Below the pieces are notes generated by a model. It was not told the DNA's origin. It did no database searches and saw only the letters and a list, made by a program, of their open reading frames with translations. A stretch of DNA of 64,000 nt from Alphaproteobacteria bacterium (GTDB taxonomy: Bacteria > Pseudomonadota > Alphaproteobacteria > Caulobacterales > Parvularculaceae): contig JAADIQ010000058.1 in the NCBI GenBank assembly GCA_013151255.1, positions 1-64,000 on the forward strand, written 5' to 3'. A program made the position numbers and the translations under genes. This document shows, piece by piece, positions 1 through 11,189 of the stretch (within the stretch, counting starts at the first letter, position 1; every line of letters begins with the position of its first letter).

Positions 1-1003
1 CCGGGTCCCAATCCAGCTCCTTGCCGACCGCCAGCGCTTGCGCTGCAAAGGCTTCGTTTGCCTCGATCAAATCGACATCATCCAGCTTCCAACCGGCTTT
101 TTTGAGCGCAATGCGCGTGGCTGGCGCCGGGCCGATGCCCATGATCGACGGGTCAACGCCGCAATGCCCCCAAGAGACAATACGCGCCAACGCCGGTAAA
201 TTTCGTTTAGCCGCCTCTTTTTCCGACATCACGATAAGCGCCGCGGCGCCGTCATTCAAACCCGAAGAGTTTGCCGCCGTCACCGTTCCGCCATCGCGAT
301 TAAACGCCGGCTTAAGCCCGGAAATCGATTCTAGTGTAACGCCTTCGCGAGGATATTCATCCTCGTTGAAAATGACCATGCCTTTGCGCGTCTTGATCAC
401 CACGGGCGCAATCTCATCGTGAAACTTGTTGGCTTTTTTTGCCGCTTCAGCTTTGTTCTGACTGGCGACCGCAAATGCATCCTGCTCTTCGCGGCTGATG
501 TCATATTTCTGCGCTAAATTCTCCGCCGTCTGTCCCATATGATAATCGTTAAAGGCGTCCCACAGACCGTCCGTGACCATCGTATCGGCAAAATTTGCAG
601 GCCCCATTTTGACGCCGTTGCGCAACAAAGCTGCGTGAGGCGCCCGGGACATATTCTCATGGCCGCCGGCAGCGACGACATTTGCATCACCAAGCTGGAT
701 TGCCTGGCTCGCCATCGCCACAGCGCGCAACCCCGAACCACAAACCTGATTGATAGTGATCGCCGGAACTTCATTGAGAACGCCCGCCGCGATGCTCGCT
801 TGCCGCGCCGTATTCTGGCCGAGCCCGGCCTGAAGCACGTTGCCCATGATGACCTCGCCGACATCCTCGCCGGTAATGCCCGCGCGCTCAATCGCCGCAG
901 AAAGCGCCGCCTCGCCCAGTTCGGCCGCCGGCACAGCGCTCAATCCACCGCAAAAAGAGCCAATTCCTGTCCTTGCCGCCGAAACTATAACCACTCCGCT
1001 CAT
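1..1003 (-). CDS. phaA: Acetyl-CoA acetyltransferase (thiolase), C-terminus truncated by window edge
   Basis: Reverse-strand reading from ATG at 1003 gives [34 protein letters not shown]...[36 protein letters not shown], thiolase active-site region; ORF open to position 1; upstream of phaR. Confidence 0.92.
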   Translation of the reverse strand, partial: MSGVVIVSAARTGIGSFCGGLSAVPAAELGEAALSAAIERAGITGEDVGEVIMGNVLQAGLGQNTARQASIAAGVLNEVPAITINQVCGSGLRAVAMASQAIQLGDANVVAAGGHENMSRAPHAALLRNGVKMGPANFADTMVTDGLWDAFNDYHMGQTAENLAQKYDISREEQDAFAVASQNKAEAAKKANKFHDEIAPVVIKTRKGMVIFNEDEYPREGVTLESISGLKPAFNRDGGTVTAANSSGLNDGAAALIVMSEKEAAKRNLPALARIVSWGHCGVDPSIMGIGPAPATRIALKKAGWKLDDVDLIEANEAFAAQALAVGKELDWDP

Positions 1004-1248
1004 AATTCCTCCTGATCCGTGAAACCGGCCACAACCGGCAAGTAAGACGCTATTTTACAGTCAAATCACTCTAAGAGCCCGTAAACTCAACCACTTACGC
1101 ACAGGCAAAGCCTTGCGGCGAAGATATGCAAGTTCTATTTTCATGCTATAGCAAGATTAGCAAGCGCACAAAAAGGTTGCGCCGCAACAAATTGCTGATC
1201 GGACCGGACCTATGGTTCTGAACGGCCGGTATCGGGAGGAAACGCCTC

Positions 1249-1854
1249 ATGACTGACAAAACCGCCAAAGGGCGAAAAAACGGCGCCGCGGGCGATGCGA
1301 CCGTCATCAAGAAATACGCAAACCGCCGCCTCTACAACACCGCGACGAGTTCTTACGTGACGCTCGATTTTCTCTCAGAGATGGTCAAGAACGGCGAGGA
1401 TTTTGTCGTCTATGACGCAAAGTCCGGCGACGAAATTACTCATTCCGTCTTGACGCAAATTATTTTTGAGGAAGAAAATAAAGGCCAAAACCTGTTGCCG
1501 ATACAATTCCTGCGGCAATTGATCAAATTCTATGGCGACAGTCTGCAAAGCTTCGTGCCGTCCTATCTTGAGATGAGCATGGATTCCTTTGCCAACAATC
1601 AGGACGCTTTGCGCCAGCGCATGCGCGACACGTTAGGCGCAACGCCCGGCTATTCGATGTTTGAAGAGAGCGTGCGCAAGAATATGGAGCTGTACCAGCA
1701 GGCGATGAAAATGTTGTCGCCGATGAGTAATATTTATGCTGGCGCCGGCGCGCCTGCAAAGGCCACAGAGGACCCCAGTCAAATCGATGATTTGAAAGCG
1801 CAACTCGCCGCACTACAGGAAAAACTCGAACGGCTTGAGAAAAAAGGCGCTTAG
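1249..1854 (+). CDS. phaR: Polyhydroxyalkanoate synthesis repressor PhaR
   Basis: IKKYANRRLYNTATSSYVTLDFLSEMVKNGEDFVVYDAKSGDEITHSVLTQIIFEEE is the conserved PHB/PHA accumulation regulator DNA-binding domain. Confidence 0.93.
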   Translation: MTDKTAKGRKNGAAGDATVIKKYANRRLYNTATSSYVTLDFLSEMVKNGEDFVVYDAKSGDEITHSVLTQIIFEEENKGQNLLPIQFLRQLIKFYGDSLQSFVPSYLEMSMDSFANNQDALRQRMRDTLGATPGYSMFEESVRKNMELYQQAMKMLSPMSNIYAGAGAPAKATEDPSQIDDLKAQLAALQEKLERLEKKGA

Positions 1855-1861
1855 CGGCTCG

Positions 1862-3649
1862 TTATTGAAACCGGTCGGGCCGCGCTGGCGGCTCGTTCGG
1901 GGCGCCGTCCGGCAACCAGTCGGGATTGGTAATAGGCTTGCCGAGCAAAAAGCCCTGAAGGTAATCCACCCCAAGGCCTTTTAGCAGCACTGCGTCAGCT
2001 TCATTATCAACCCATTCGGCGACGGTTTTCATACCGAAGTTCCGCGCCAAATCGAGCAGCGTGCGCACAAATATCTGGTTATCGCGCGATGACGAGACGC
2101 CAGTGACAAACGATCCATCGATCTTCAAAATATCGATGTCCATCGCTTTGAGATTTCGAAATGACGTATAGCCGGCGCCAAAATCATCAATCCCGAACGA
2201 ACAACCGGCCTTTTTGACTTCCGAGACAAATTCAATCGACGCTTCAATCGCATCGATGACTTGCGTTTCAGTGAGCTCAACCGTGATGCGTTTGGCCAGT
2301 TCCGGATAGGCGCGCAGATGGGAGAGATATCCCTCCGCCCAGACAAAGTCTTTCACTGTCTCCAGCGCGATATTCACATTGAGATGAATATCCGGGCACA
2401 CAGCCAGCGTATTCGTCGCAAGCTCCAGGACACGCCGGTCAAGGAGATGGACTAGTCCCAAACGCTCGGCAGGCGGAATAAAGTCCGGCGCCGGAATCTC
2501 CTCGCCATTTTCTCCGCGCATCCGGATCAGGCATTCGAATTTTTTCGGCGTCTCGCCGATATCAGAAACGATCGGCTGGAACGCCAGCATGATCCGGCGC
2601 TCATTGAGCGCTGTTAAAATCACATCAGACATATGGCTGTTGCGCCGACGCAAACTGATGGTGTCGGTTTGTTCTGAAAACGCAGACCAGCTCGACTTGC
2701 CCTGGCGCTTGGCCGCATCGAGCGCAGCTTCAGCGCGCGCCATCGCCGCATTCGCCTCGCCCGCCTGTTCCGGCAGCATTACCGCGCCGAGACCGATAGA
2801 GGCCGCGACGCCGCCGCTGCGGGTCTCAATGACGTTTTGCCGCACAGCATTCATTAGCCGGACGCATATTTCGCGCAGACGCTCTTCGCCGCAATCATTG
2901 ATGACCATGCCGAATTTTGTGCCAGCGACACGACCCATCTTGCCGTCCGGGCCAATCTCTGCGGCCAGCCGTTGCGACAGCTCAAGGATCACCTTGTCGG
3001 CGGCGTCAAAACCGAAATCTGCATTCACCGCGCCGAGATCGTCAATGCCGGCGAGCAGATAGACCGCGCCTTTACCGGTTTCCTTAGCGCGCACAATGGC
3101 AAGGTCAATTTCCTTGCGCAGGTGAACGCGGTTGAGCAGGCCGGTCAGCTCATCATTTTGTGCTAGCCAAAACATCCGCTCTTCGCGTTGCTTCTGGCCT
3201 TCAATCGAGCGGATAATACTAATCAGGCGCTTGGCTTTACCGGAGCCAATCCAGCCGCCTCGCTCTTCGACCCAATGCGCCTCGCCATCCTGACGGCGCA
3301 GCTGGTATTCACAAAAATAGCTGTTTGCAGCGCCGGAAAACGCCTCCGTACGGGTTCTATCGACATCGCCGACAATGCGTTCGTCAAAAGCGGCGAGCGT
3401 TCCCACCGACCGCGCATTATCGACGCCAAGGATACGCGCCGCTGCGGTTTCATCGGACCAGCTCAAAAGATTCTTGTCAGGGTCGTATTCAAACATCGTC
3501 TGCAGCGAGCCCTCATCTGCTGATGGCGGCGCATCGACGCCCTCTCCAAAAGGGCGATTTATGGACGATTGAGGCGCGTCGGCTTTTACCGTTTGCGCAT
3601 TCGAATTTTCACCGGGAAACGCTTGTGCGTTTTCTGCCATCTGACCCAC
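1862..3649 (-). CDS. PAS-GGDEF-EAL cyclic-di-GMP signalling protein (degenerate GGDEF, EAL largely intact)
   Basis: GGDEF position reads RVAGTKFGMVI; EAL-domain signatures FECLIRM, ELTET, DDFGAGYTSF, KIDGSFV, LQGFLLGKP. Confidence 0.88.
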   Translation of the reverse strand: MGQMAENAQAFPGENSNAQTVKADAPQSSINRPFGEGVDAPPSADEGSLQTMFEYDPDKNLLSWSDETAAARILGVDNARSVGTLAAFDERIVGDVDRTRTEAFSGAANSYFCEYQLRRQDGEAHWVEERGGWIGSGKAKRLISIIRSIEGQKQREERMFWLAQNDELTGLLNRVHLRKEIDLAIVRAKETGKGAVYLLAGIDDLGAVNADFGFDAADKVILELSQRLAAEIGPDGKMGRVAGTKFGMVINDCGEERLREICVRLMNAVRQNVIETRSGGVAASIGLGAVMLPEQAGEANAAMARAEAALDAAKRQGKSSWSAFSEQTDTISLRRRNSHMSDVILTALNERRIMLAFQPIVSDIGETPKKFECLIRMRGENGEEIPAPDFIPPAERLGLVHLLDRRVLELATNTLAVCPDIHLNVNIALETVKDFVWAEGYLSHLRAYPELAKRITVELTETQVIDAIEASIEFVSEVKKAGCSFGIDDFGAGYTSFRNLKAMDIDILKIDGSFVTGVSSSRDNQIFVRTLLDLARNFGMKTVAEWVDNEADAVLLKGLGVDYLQGFLLGKPITNPDWLPDGAPNEPPARPDRFQ

Positions 3650-3983
3650 TCACATATGTAACGAGCGAACCTACACCCAGAGCGGTAATAAAATTTGAAA
3701 TTTGGCCCGTCGCGGCGCCGATATTGCGCTTATTCTAACCATGAAAGGAATTGTTAACCTTCCCGCCTTGCGTCCGGTTCAACCGGCTACGGCCCTTGTT
3801 GCGCCAGCCCGCAGGCGCGCCGGCAAAAATTCTGTGCCAAAACGGCGCACGCCGACAATTTCATATAGCCGATTAGTCGCAGTTCGGCACAGTTTGCTCG
3901 CCCAAACTTACGCCTGGAATGACCGCAAGGACGACTGCGCGTTAGGGTTAATTGTAGATCGCAAGGTTTAAGCGCCGTCTCGT

Positions 3984-4418
3984 TCAAGAACCGCCAAGAC
4001 CGCCGCCAACGGAAAGATCGCGCCGCGCCGTCACCGTGGTGACAATGAACCCGGCCATAAAATCCAGAAATGTCATCGACATGAAAATGAAGAATACTGA
4101 ATTTCCAAAACCCTTGACGATGATGAACAGCAGCAGCGAGATGACAAACACGACCACCGACAGCGCGTGATTCATGATCGATTCCGAGCCGGTTTTCGTT
4201 GCGCGTAAAAGTTCGACGAACAACAGCCCCATGCTGGCGAGAAGAAAGACGTCGCCCCAGGTCACATCCCATTCATCAGTAGACACCATCGGCAAGACCA
4301 CAAACGTCATGTCGTACCACGGCAAATCAGGCGTGCCGGCCGCACCGGTCAGCGTTAAAACCGCATAAATGATCAGGCTTATCCCCAGCAGTGGCAACAT
4401 CTGGTACATGGCGCGCAC
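3984..4418 (-). CDS. Hypothetical multi-pass membrane protein (about 4 TM segments)
   Basis: 144 aa ORF with several hydrophobic stretches; next to a glycosyltransferase cluster; no family recognised. Confidence 0.6.
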   Translation of the reverse strand: MRAMYQMLPLLGISLIIYAVLTLTGAAGTPDLPWYDMTFVVLPMVSTDEWDVTWGDVFLLASMGLLFVELLRATKTGSESIMNHALSVVVFVISLLLFIIVKGFGNSVFFIFMSMTFLDFMAGFIVTTVTARRDLSVGGGLGGS

Positions 4419-4496
4419 TCTCCCTTGTTACTAAAGTCCCCCGCAAGTCTGCGGCCCAGCGCTCACTTTACCACAGCCAGCGCCGGCAAAAAGCTT

Positions 4497-5291
4497 TTAA
4501 TCATCGACTTCGCGAATTGATTTGGGCGAGCGCGACCGGGCCATAAGCCATAAAACCCCCGTTAAATCACGGATCGCCACCAAAAATCGGCCGAAATTGG
4601 TGTATTTCGAGGCCCCATGCATGCGCGCGCGGTGCGAGACCGGGACGAATGCGACGGCAAACCCCTCCCGGCGCATCAATGCCGGCAGGTAGCGGTGCAT
4701 ATGATCAAAATAGGGCAGGCGCAAAAAAGCCTCGCGGTAGAACACTTTCAACCCGCATCCGGTGTCGGCGGCGCCATCCTTCAACAGCGCCCGGCGGATG
4801 TTATTGGCGAGGTTGGACGCCCATTTTTTCGCCGCCGTATCCTGCCGGTCGCGGCGCTCGCCGGCGACCATGGCGAGATCGCTTTGGCCAGCGCCGGCTT
4901 CCAGCACCGCCAGAAGCTGCGGAATATCCGCCGGATCGTTCTGGCCGTCGCCATCGAGCATGGCGATGATGTGCGCCCGCGCGGACAGCACGCTGCTGCG
5001 CAACGCCCGGCTCTGTCCGGCATTTTCGCCATGCTCAACAATGCGCAGTTGCGGAATATCGGCTTTGAGGGTTTTGAGGATCGCGCCGGTATCATCTGTA
5101 GATCCGTCATTGACGACAATGATTTCAAAATTACGCCCGCCCAGCGCGGCGGCGATTTCAGCAATGAAGGCCGCTGCACCGCCAGCCTCGTTCAGCATAG
5201 GCGTGACGACAGCGACGTCCGGTTGGCCGCCGGCAGGTTCTGGCCAGGCGTGAAACGCCGGCAGGCCGCGATGGTTTTCTTGCACGTTCAT
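4497..5291 (-). CDS. Glycosyltransferase family 2 (ArnC/dolichyl-phosphate mannosyltransferase-like)
   Basis: VVTPMLNEAGG...FEIIVVNDGSTDDTG...ALRSSVLSARAHIIAMLDGDGQNDPADIPQLL. Confidence 0.88.
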   Translation of the reverse strand: MNVQENHRGLPAFHAWPEPAGGQPDVAVVTPMLNEAGGAAAFIAEIAAALGGRNFEIIVVNDGSTDDTGAILKTLKADIPQLRIVEHGENAGQSRALRSSVLSARAHIIAMLDGDGQNDPADIPQLLAVLEAGAGQSDLAMVAGERRDRQDTAAKKWASNLANNIRRALLKDGAADTGCGLKVFYREAFLRLPYFDHMHRYLPALMRREGFAVAFVPVSHRARMHGASKYTNFGRFLVAIRDLTGVLWLMARSRSPKSIREVDD

Positions 5292-5432
5292 TTGTCGCGG
5301 CTCATAGCCGATCTTTTACGCCCGGTCACCTATGGAAGATACGCCGCCCCATACCGCGCCCTTGCCGTGGTCTGCGGCCTCACTTATTCCAACGCCATGA
5401 GGTCTCGTTGAAGGCCCGCGCGAACATTTGGA

Positions 5433-6929
5433 GTGACGCCACGGCCAATGCCCAATCCTAAACAAGACTATCAGATGTTTGCCTCATTCTGGTTCTGGGC
5501 CGCCACGATGACCGCATTACGCATTGTGGTCCTAATTCTGTCGCCCGCCAATCTCGGCCCGGATGAAGCGCAATATTGGTTTTGGTCGCGCGATCTCGAT
5601 TTTGGCTATTTCTCCAAGCCGCCGATGATCGCCTGGGCGATTGCGGCCACCACCGCTATTTTTGGCAATGCGGAGTGGGCGGTGCGGCTGTCGGCGCCGA
5701 TATTTCATTTTGGCGCGGGCAGCTTTATCTACCTCACCGCGAAAATGCACTTTGATCAGCGCACTGCCTTCTGGGCTGGTATTGGTTGGCTGACGCTGCC
5801 GGGCGTCATTTTATCGAGCTTCGTCATCACCACCGACGCGCCGCTGCTTTTCTTCTGGTCGGGCGGGCTTTATTTTCTGTTCCGGATAATCGCGCGAAGT
5901 GCAAACGCCGAGGGGCCGCCGAGGCTGTTCGACTATAGCGGGCTCGGGGTTATGATAGGGCTCGGCTTGTTGTCGAAATATGCGATGCTGTTTTTTATCG
6001 CAGCGCTCTTTATCAGCGCCATCCTATCGCCGCCGGTGCGAAAAGCGGTTTTAAAACCCGGCAGTCTTGTCACGGTGTTGATCGCCGCCAGCTTTGCTGC
6101 AACTAATATTTACTGGAATGCGGCGCATGATTTTCAAACCCTTTCCCACACTGCCGCAAACGCCAATTGGGGCGCGTCGTTATTTCAACCGGCAAAGCTC
6201 GCCTCCTTTCTAACCCAACAATTTGCCGTGGCTGGCATTATTCCGTTTGCAGTTTTACTTTTTGCGGCGATCCGCTGGCGTCCGCCGCTTGCAACGCGCT
6301 GGAAGATGACCACGCTCCTAATATTTGCGCTGACGCCTTTAGCAATTGTTGCTACGCAAGCGTTTATCTCCCGCGCCCACGCCAATTGGGCGGCGGCGGC
6401 CTACCCGGCCACAATCTTACTCGTCACGGTGTGGCTGTTCCGTCAGCGTGCTGATGCTTTCGTGAAGGCCAGCATTGGTCTGCATGTTTTATTCTTTGTT
6501 GTGTTCTGCGCCGCGATAACAAACTTTACCCTGGTCGATCGCGCAGGACTGTCGTCGGCGACGCAGGAAATCAGGGGCTGGCGGAAGCAAACCACAGCGA
6601 TCGCGGCAATGGCGGACGGATATGATGCAATCGTCATTGACGACCGGGCGTTAATGGGCGCGATGTTGTATTATCAGCAGGCCTCGCCGGTTGAAATTGT
6701 CGCCATCGACCCGAACAATAATGTCGACAATCACTATGAGGCGTTCAAGGCGTTTAACCCTGACCGGCACAAGCGCGTCCTGTTTGTCACTACGCGAAAC
6801 GATGATGTGCATGTCAATTATCGTTTCGCGACCATCAAACCGCTTGGGCCGCAAACGGTTGCGCTTGGCGGCCGCGCCTCGCGCACATACCATCTGTTCG
6901 ATATTTCCGACTATTATGGCCGTCGCTAA
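5433..6929 (+). CDS. Glycosyltransferase family 39 / ArnT-like membrane glycosyltransferase
   Basis: N-terminal LGPDEAQYWFWSRDLDFGYFSKPPMIAW typical of PMT_2/GT39; multiple TM segments; GTG start at 5433 or ATG at 5448. Confidence 0.85.
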   Translation: MTPRPMPNPKQDYQMFASFWFWAATMTALRIVVLILSPANLGPDEAQYWFWSRDLDFGYFSKPPMIAWAIAATTAIFGNAEWAVRLSAPIFHFGAGSFIYLTAKMHFDQRTAFWAGIGWLTLPGVILSSFVITTDAPLLFFWSGGLYFLFRIIARSANAEGPPRLFDYSGLGVMIGLGLLSKYAMLFFIAALFISAILSPPVRKAVLKPGSLVTVLIAASFAATNIYWNAAHDFQTLSHTAANANWGASLFQPAKLASFLTQQFAVAGIIPFAVLLFAAIRWRPPLATRWKMTTLLIFALTPLAIVATQAFISRAHANWAAAAYPATILLVTVWLFRQRADAFVKASIGLHVLFFVVFCAAITNFTLVDRAGLSSATQEIRGWRKQTTAIAAMADGYDAIVIDDRALMGAMLYYQQASPVEIVAIDPNNNVDNHYEAFKAFNPDRHKRVLFVTTRNDDVHVNYRFATIKPLGPQTVALGGRASRTYHLFDISDYYGRR

Positions 6930-6957
6930 CGCGATGTCCGTTTAACGCGGCGCCCGC

Positions 6958-7956
6958 CTAACGCGAGGAACGACGCGCAGATATGGCGCGCGCGCGCGCA
7001 ATGCCGCGCATGCCGGTGCGGGCGCAGATGCCGACGAGGCGTAAAAATTTTCCGATTGCGCGGCGAACAAACAACAGCCCAAAAGACAACCATAAAAGGC
7101 CTGCAACCAGCCACAGGAAAGGCCGCGGATAGGCATCTGCGAAATGCGTGTTGAAATAACGAATAACGCCAGCGGTTTTTCGCGCCTCAATTTTCACCGG
7201 ATTAGCCCGGCTTGAACTTTTGAAGTGAATGACGCTGACATTGGGGTTGAAATAAACTGCACCGCCGGCATTGGCAAAGCGCAAGCAAAAATCAACATCT
7301 TCCACATGAAGAAAATATCTATCATCCATGCCGTCAATTGCAGCATAGTCTTCCCTATGCAGAAGAAAGCATGCGCCGGAAATCGTTGGCGTCAGCGCGA
7401 CGTCTTGCGGACATTGCTGCGCATGGAGATTGAAACGGCGAAAATATGGGTGACGCGGCGCCAGTTTATAAATTCGCGAGGCCTCAACAAACGCCCGCCA
7501 CGGCGTCAACGTCTCGCGCCGCGAGCCTTGTTGTTCGGTTCCGTCGGGGTCAACAAGCTTGGCGCCCATCAGCCACGGGCGTGCAAGCCTTTCGGCATCC
7601 TTTAACATGCGTTCGGCGCCGCCCGCGGGCATCACCGCATCGGGGTTAAAAAACAGAAGATAGTCATATCTCGCGGCCGTTGCGCCTAAATTACACGCCG
7701 CTGCAAAGCCGATATTGCCCTGCCCTGATATGATTTGAACCGGCGCGCCATCACTGCTTTCTTCCACGGCGGCAGTGACAGCGCCGGCAAAATTCCCGTT
7801 ATCGATGAGAATGATTTCACCGATTTCCGCCTGCTCGCGCAAGGATGCGATAGAACGCGCCAGCACTGGCCCGGTGAAATAGCTGATGACGATAGCGGTG
7901 ATCGCAGGTCTGCGGGTTTTTAGAAAATCTTTTCCGGGTTGAGAATTTTCTGCCAT
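6958..7956 (-). CDS. Glycosyltransferase family 2 (rhamnosyltransferase-like)
   Basis: ITAIVISYFTGPVLARSIASL...FFNPDAVMPAGG...HVEDVDFCLRFANAGG; start MAENSQPG at 7956 avoids overlap with the upstream gene. Confidence 0.85.
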   Translation of the reverse strand: MAENSQPGKDFLKTRRPAITAIVISYFTGPVLARSIASLREQAEIGEIILIDNGNFAGAVTAAVEESSDGAPVQIISGQGNIGFAAACNLGATAARYDYLLFFNPDAVMPAGGAERMLKDAERLARPWLMGAKLVDPDGTEQQGSRRETLTPWRAFVEASRIYKLAPRHPYFRRFNLHAQQCPQDVALTPTISGACFLLHREDYAAIDGMDDRYFLHVEDVDFCLRFANAGGAVYFNPNVSVIHFKSSSRANPVKIEARKTAGVIRYFNTHFADAYPRPFLWLVAGLLWLSFGLLFVRRAIGKFLRLVGICARTGMRGIARARAISARRSSR

Positions 7957-7961
7957 GCGGA

Positions 7962-9218
7962 TTACCGCGACCAGTTTTGCTGCAATGAATAAGCTAGCGC
8001 CGCACCCATGCCCGCAAGCGCCATCGCCGCCAGACGCCAGACTTGCCACAGGCTGCCTTCAACCGCCATCGAGACCGCAATCGCGGCAATCGCGCCGACA
8101 ATGGCGGCCAGCACTGCCGCCGGCGGATTGGCGTCTTTGAGCACCTTCATGCCGCAATAAACAAATGCGGTAAATGTAAGAACGCCGGGCAGCCCAAGCT
8201 CGAGCCATATTTGCAGGAAAATATTATGCGGATGCGTTGGCATCAGCTCGAGCGGCGCGCCGGCGCCGGGTACATTGATAAGCGGCGCAGTTTCCTGCCA
8301 GGCGCGCGCAAAGTCTGCGCCATAGCCAAAGGGCAGCCCTCCCGGAATTTTCGCGGCGACCGATTGCCAGATCGCAACCCTGTGCAGCCATGACGAGGGA
8401 AGCCCGTCGCCGGCCGACTGAAATATCGCCTCCACCGGCAACAGGGCGGCAAGCGGCGCCAATAACAACAGCACAATCACCGTCCAACCTGTAAACATAA
8501 TTGTCCGCCTCGGGGCCTTAAAAGCAATCATGCCCGCAACCAGGCCCGCCGAAATGGCGACCGCGTTCGCCGTTACATCATTTGAAAACGCCGCCGCAAC
8601 GCCGAGCAATAACAGGCCAAGCGATACATATCGGTTCCAGATAAGCGAAACGATAATCGCCGCCGGAAACAGCGCCGGCGCCAACGCCGTTACGCCGCGG
8701 CCGAGCGCAATGATGTCTTTAGAGCGCTCCGGTGACGGATCATCCGGCGGCAACAGGCTGCGCAATAACCCGCCGCTCATGCCTTCGAACAGCAAAACGG
8801 CCATGCCGGCGGTGATGGAAATCGCATAGGCGTAGGACAGGCGGTAACTCCACAGGCGCGACAGATGCAGCGAGAACCACACCACGCTGCCGCCAACGAT
8901 AACCGGCGCCAGAACATAAAAAGCCAGCGAGGGCTGGCCGCGCGGCGACCAGAACCCTGACAGGAAAATCCACATACAAAACGCGATAATCGACGCAAAG
9001 CCGAAAAAGAACGGGTTGCGAAGGTCCGGCTGGTCAAACAATTGTCCGAATGCAGACTGCCAGAAATCGCCGCGTGCAAACGCCGGAAGGCTCGCCAGGA
9101 GCAGCCAGGGCGCAACGCCTTTGTGGCCAAACACCACCGTTAGCGGCAACAACACAAAAAGGCCGAACAGGAAATAGAGGCTGATGCGGTCTCGCTGTTG
9201 TCGCAGGCCACGATGCAT
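7962..9218 (-). CDS. O-antigen ligase family membrane protein
   Basis: About 10 hydrophobic segments plus the Wzy_C signature THPHNIFLQIWLELGLPGVLTF. Confidence 0.85.
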   Translation of the reverse strand: MHRGLRQQRDRISLYFLFGLFVLLPLTVVFGHKGVAPWLLLASLPAFARGDFWQSAFGQLFDQPDLRNPFFFGFASIIAFCMWIFLSGFWSPRGQPSLAFYVLAPVIVGGSVVWFSLHLSRLWSYRLSYAYAISITAGMAVLLFEGMSGGLLRSLLPPDDPSPERSKDIIALGRGVTALAPALFPAAIIVSLIWNRYVSLGLLLLGVAAAFSNDVTANAVAISAGLVAGMIAFKAPRRTIMFTGWTVIVLLLLAPLAALLPVEAIFQSAGDGLPSSWLHRVAIWQSVAAKIPGGLPFGYGADFARAWQETAPLINVPGAGAPLELMPTHPHNIFLQIWLELGLPGVLTFTAFVYCGMKVLKDANPPAAVLAAIVGAIAAIAVSMAVEGSLWQVWRLAAMALAGMGAALAYSLQQNWSR

Positions 9219-9221
9219 CGG

Positions 9222-11189
9222 TTACTCAGCCTGGCGCATATCCGGCGCCAGAGCTTCCTGTGTTAGGGCGGTGATCGCCGCATCGCGCGCAACAACTTCC
9301 TGGTTGCGTTCACCCATACGGCGCAGGGAAACTTTTTTCTCCTCCGCTTCACGCGCGCCGACAACGGCGATTACCGGAATTTTCGCAAGCGAATGTTCGC
9401 GGACTTTGTAATTGATTTTTTCGTTGCGGATATCGAGATCGACGCGCACGCCTTTCGCCGCAAACGCCGCCGCCGTCTCGCGCGCATAATCGTCGGCCTC
9501 GGAGGTGATGGTCGCCACCACAACCTGCACCGGCGCCAGCCACAGCGGCAGTTTGCCGGCGTAATGTTCAATCAACAGGCCGATAAAGCGTTCAAACGTG
9601 CCAAACACCGCGCGGTGAAGCATCACCGGGCGCTGGCGGGCGCCCGTCTCATCAACATAACTCGCATCAAGGCGCTCAGGCAGGATATAGTCGAGCTGGT
9701 AGGTGCCGGCCTGCCAGGTTCGGCCAATTGCGTCCGTCAGATGAAACTCAAGCTTCGGCCCATAAAACGCGCCCTCACCTTCCGCGATATCGAATTCGAG
9801 CCCGGCGGCGGTGAGCGAATCGGCGAGCGCTCTTTCAGCCCGGTCCCAGGTCGCATCATCACCAGCGCGCTGTTCCGGCCGGGTCGCCAGCTTGTAGGCG
9901 ATTTCCGTCAGCCCCATATCTTTATAGACGCGGCTAAACAGGTCAAGGAACTGCTTGGTTTCTTCAATGATCTGATCTTCACGGCAAAAAATATGCGCAT
10001 CATCCTGGGTCATCTGACGCACACGCATCAACCCATGCAGGGCGCCATGGGCCTCATTGCGATGACAACACCCAAACTCCGCCATGCGGATCGGCAAATC
10101 GCGATAGGATTTGATGCCCTGTTTGAAAATCTGCACATGCGCCGGGCAATTCATCGGCTTTAACGCCATCAGATCAGCATCGCCCGTTAGCACAGGCGCA
10201 TCATCGTCCATAGATGGAATTTCATCGGGCACGACGAACATACTGTCGCGGAATTTCGACCAGTGCCCGGACATCTCCCATAACTTGGCGTCGAGAAGTT
10301 GCGGCGTTTTCACTTCCACATAGCCGTCCGCATCAAGCCGGCGCCGGATATAGGCTTCGAGCGCGCGCCAGATGAGAAAGCCATTGGCGTGCCAGAACAC
10401 CGAGCCTTGCGCTTCGGCCTGGAAGTGAAACAGGTCCATCTCGCGGCCAAGCTTTCTGTGGTCGCGCTTTTCCGCTTCCTCCAGGCGCAACAGATACGCC
10501 TTTAAGTCCTTTTCGCTGGCCCAGGCCGTGCCATAGATGCGTTGTAACATCGCATTGCGATGATCGCCGCGCCAATAGGCGCCAGCGAGTTTCATCAGCT
10601 TGAAGGCTTTGCCAATATGTTTCGTCGAGGGCAGGTGCGGGCCGCGGCAGAGGTCGTGCCAGTCGCCGTGATAGTAAATGCTGATATCTTCGCCTTCGGG
10701 CAGGTCGGCGATGATTTCCGCTTTATACGTCTCGCCGAGCGCCTTGAAATGCGCAATCGCCGCCTCGCGACCCCACACCTCTTTGCGGGTCGGGCGCGCC
10801 TCTTCAACAATCTGGCCCATGCGCTTTTCTATCTTCGCAAGATCATCGCTCGAGAAAGGCTCATCGCGCGCAAAGTCGTAAAAGAACCCGTCGGCAATAT
10901 TCGGCCCGATGGTCACCTGAGTGCCCGGGAACAACTCCTGGACTGCCTGCGCAAGGAGATGCGCGGTATCGTGGCGAATGATGTCGAGCGCATCAGGGTG
11001 ATCGCGGGTGATGATTTCCACCGTCGCATCCTCGGCAATCTCGCCAAACAGATCGCACACCACGCCATCAACCTTCACCGCCAGAGCTTTTTTCGCCAGC
11101 GACTTGGAAATCGATTCTGCGATGTCAGTTCCCGTCACGGCGCCATCATATTGGCGTTGCGATCCGTCGGGGAGAGTAATGGCGACCAT
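9222..11189 (-). CDS. thrS: Threonyl-tRNA synthetase
   Basis: TGS domain [16 protein letters not shown], editing domain [12 protein letters not shown], class II motifs [38 protein letters not shown]; start chosen at MVAITLPDG. Confidence 0.96.
   Translation of the reverse strand: MVAITLPDGSQRQYDGAVTGTDIAESISKSLAKKALAVKVDGVVCDLFGEIAEDATVEIITRDHPDALDIIRHDTAHLLAQAVQELFPGTQVTIGPNIADGFFYDFARDEPFSSDDLAKIEKRMGQIVEEARPTRKEVWGREAAIAHFKALGETYKAEIIADLPEGEDISIYYHGDWHDLCRGPHLPSTKHIGKAFKLMKLAGAYWRGDHRNAMLQRIYGTAWASEKDLKAYLLRLEEAEKRDHRKLGREMDLFHFQAEAQGSVFWHANGFLIWRALEAYIRRRLDADGYVEVKTPQLLDAKLWEMSGHWSKFRDSMFVVPDEIPSMDDDAPVLTGDADLMALKPMNCPAHVQIFKQGIKSYRDLPIRMAEFGCCHRNEAHGALHGLMRVRQMTQDDAHIFCREDQIIEETKQFLDLFSRVYKDMGLTEIAYKLATRPEQRAGDDATWDRAERALADSLTAAGLEFDIAEGEGAFYGPKLEFHLTDAIGRTWQAGTYQLDYILPERLDASYVDETGARQRPVMLHRAVFGTFERFIGLLIEHYAGKLPLWLAPVQVVVATITSEADDYARETAAAFAAKGVRVDLDIRNEKINYKVREHSLAKIPVIAVVGAREAEEKKVSLRRMGERNQEVVARDAAITALTQEALAPDMRQAE

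Noticed and set aside
3702-3971. 89-aa ORF between the GGDEF/EAL gene and the 144-aa membrane protein gene
   Set aside because: Arg/Ala-rich, weak start context and no recognisable domain; cannot be supported.
4497-9218. Glycosyltransferase/O-antigen ligase cluster as a novel biosynthetic system
   Set aside because: All five genes match ordinary GT2, GT39 and O-antigen ligase families; no unusual tailoring enzyme seen, though the product is unknown.
9393-10163. 256-aa plus-strand ORF within thrS
   Set aside because: Antisense to thrS; composition typical of shadow ORFs.
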